A stretch of DNA of 64,000 nucleotides from Lachnospiraceae bacterium (GTDB taxonomy: Bacteria; Bacillota; Clostridia; Lachnospirales; Lachnospiraceae). Position 1 is the first letter of the stretch, and each line of letters begins with the position of its first letter. This document shows, in pieces, positions 63,261-64,000 of this stretch. The position numbers were made by a program, and so were the translations under genes. The stretch spans positions 182,869 to 246,868 of the forward strand of contig JAIEFE010000014.1 in the NCBI GenBank assembly GCA_029067085.1, in the 5' to 3' direction. The notes below the pieces were generated by a model. That model ran no database searches. It worked only from the letters and a program-made list of their open reading frames with translations, and had not been told where the DNA came from.

Positions 63261-63321
63261 AGTGCTCCTCCTGTGAATGATGGCAAAGTTATGTCTACTA
63301 TTTATCACATAGCATACCACA

Positions 63322-63365
63322 AAAAAGAGAATTGACTCAAGACAATCTTTGTCAATTCTCTTTTT
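63322..63365 (-). terminator. Intrinsic terminator after the right-edge surface protein gene
   Basis: AAAAAGAGAATTGAC (63322-63336) pairs with GTCAATTCTCTTTTT (63351-63365), a 15-base stem with a T-run. It starts six bases after the stop of the right-edge gene in its direction. Confidence 0.88.
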
Positions 63366-63370
63366 CATTC

Positions 63371-64000
63371 TTACTTATTGACTCTGATATTCATATTGAT
63401 CAAGGTTCCTGCAGTGTGGATTCCCTGCCCTTTGAACCTGATATACATTTTGACTTTATTCGTGGAGTCACACGAATAACCAACCGCTTCCTTCAGATGA
63501 ACAATTACTTTGAGAGAACCGTTCGACTGCACGATATAACTTATGTCAAAAGATTCCTGTGACACTTTATCGTCATCATCAAACTTGATCTCATCGACGA
63601 TTCCGGCCACTCCCTCCTGCGGAATCACCGTAAAGGTTGCATCATATTGCTTATTTGACAAAAATACATCCAACGTCGACTTATCTGTTTTTACTTTCGG
63701 AAGCACCTGCGCTGTTTTAATAATGACAGGCGTGGACAAAATTCCTTGGTGAGCGCCTCTGCCGCCATTGAATCCTGCTACCTTCACCTCTATCTTGACT
63801 CGATACTGATAATTGTTCTCCAGCGGTGCATATTCATATCCCTGTATCACATTCCCTTGTGAAGGCGGCTGATCTCCGGAATTATTCCCGGGAGATTCGT
63901 TTCCGCTGCCGGGCGTATTTCCGCTTCCGCCATCTCCGGGTGTGTTTTCACTTACGCTTCCGCCTTCACCTCCGGGTGTGTTTCCGCTCACGCTTCCGCC
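63371..64000 (-). CDS. Surface protein, C-terminal part, 5' end beyond right edge
   Basis: The frame is open to the right edge, so the N-terminus is outside the window. The visible 209 residues begin with Gly/Asn/Thr/Pro-rich repeats (GGSVSENTPG and GNTPGSGNESPG), a linker. About 130 residues of beta-rich sequence follow (YRVKIEVKVAGFNGG to KVKMYIRFKGQGIH) that I do not recognise. It is probably secreted and part of an envelope protein beside the glucosaminidase. An apparent GTG/ATG-like start at 63991 is just part of the repeat. Confidence 0.7.
   Translation of the reverse strand, partial: GGSVSGNTPGGEGGSVSENTPGDGGSGNTPGSGNESPGNNSGDQPPSQGNVIQGYEYAPLENNYQYRVKIEVKVAGFNGGRGAHQGILSTPVIIKTAQVLPKVKTDKSTLDVFLSNKQYDATFTVIPQEGVAGIVDEIKFDDDDKVSQESFDISYIVQSNGSLKVIVHLKEAVGYSCDSTNKVKMYIRFKGQGIHTAGTLINMNIRVNK

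Overview
The window looks like part of a chromosome from a low-to-mid-GC Gram-positive anaerobe of the Clostridia, most likely Lachnospiraceae. That is an inference from codon use, strong AGGAGG-type ribosome binding sites, LytTR/GHKL signalling, DUF6077-like membrane proteins and membrane-anchored GH25 lysozymes. It is almost wholly a cell-envelope glycan region: sugar-nucleotide synthesis, glycosyltransferases, polymer export, O-acylation or esterification, peptidoglycan hydrolases and large surface proteins. No tRNA, rRNA, CRISPR array, insertion sequence or phage gene was seen.

Bases 1-19,700 (minus strand) form a rhamnose-type wall polysaccharide cluster. A strong promoter at about 19,653-19,681 precedes, in transcription order, a membrane-anchored GH25 lysozyme with an acidic repeat, rfbB, rfbA, a second GH25 protein, rfbC, an ABC-2 export permease, its ATPase with a Wzt-like C-terminal extension, a methyltransferase fused to a kinase-like domain, two tandem-domain GT2 glycosyltransferases, a phosphohexomutase with its own promoter, and two further GT2 genes. 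The last GT2 runs off the left edge. The pairing of methyltransferase-kinase with an extended ATPase resembles the WbdD/Wzt chain-termination and export system of Gram-negative O antigens. rfbD is not in the window.

Bases 19,700-31,400 hold a small zinc-ribbon gene, a divergent SGNH-like membrane protein, a BceAB-like ABC transporter divergent from a LytTR response regulator and GHKL sensor kinase, then a minus-strand operon with a DUF6077-like membrane protein in two pieces, an MBOAT acyltransferase and its SGNH partner.

Bases 31,400-40,500 hold a FAD-dependent oxidoreductase (plus) and a tight seven-gene minus-strand operon: GtrA, a YfhO/GT-C-like membrane protein, a radical SAM enzyme, an SGNH lipoprotein and a three-gene ABC-2 transporter.

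Bases 40,600-51,400 hold a tailoring module: a VOC protein, an acyl carrier protein, an FkbH-like HAD enzyme, an SGNH hydrolase, a GT-C-like membrane protein, a polyprenyl-phosphate glycosyltransferase and two MBOAT acyltransferases, one with an SGNH-like partner. Bases 51,300-57,800 form a second minus-strand polysaccharide operon (GT4, GT2, Ugd, UDP-glucuronate 4-epimerase, polyprenyl-phosphate GT, ChbG-like deacetylase) that points to uronic-acid chemistry. It is divergent from an XRE regulator whose upstream region carries two near-identical palindromes.

Bases 58,300-64,000 encode a 1,635-residue secreted glucosaminidase with many Ig-like and other repeats, and the C-terminal part of another repeat-bearing surface protein. 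Together the genes make activated sugars, assemble and export at least two polymers, decorate them outside the membrane, and remodel the wall around them.
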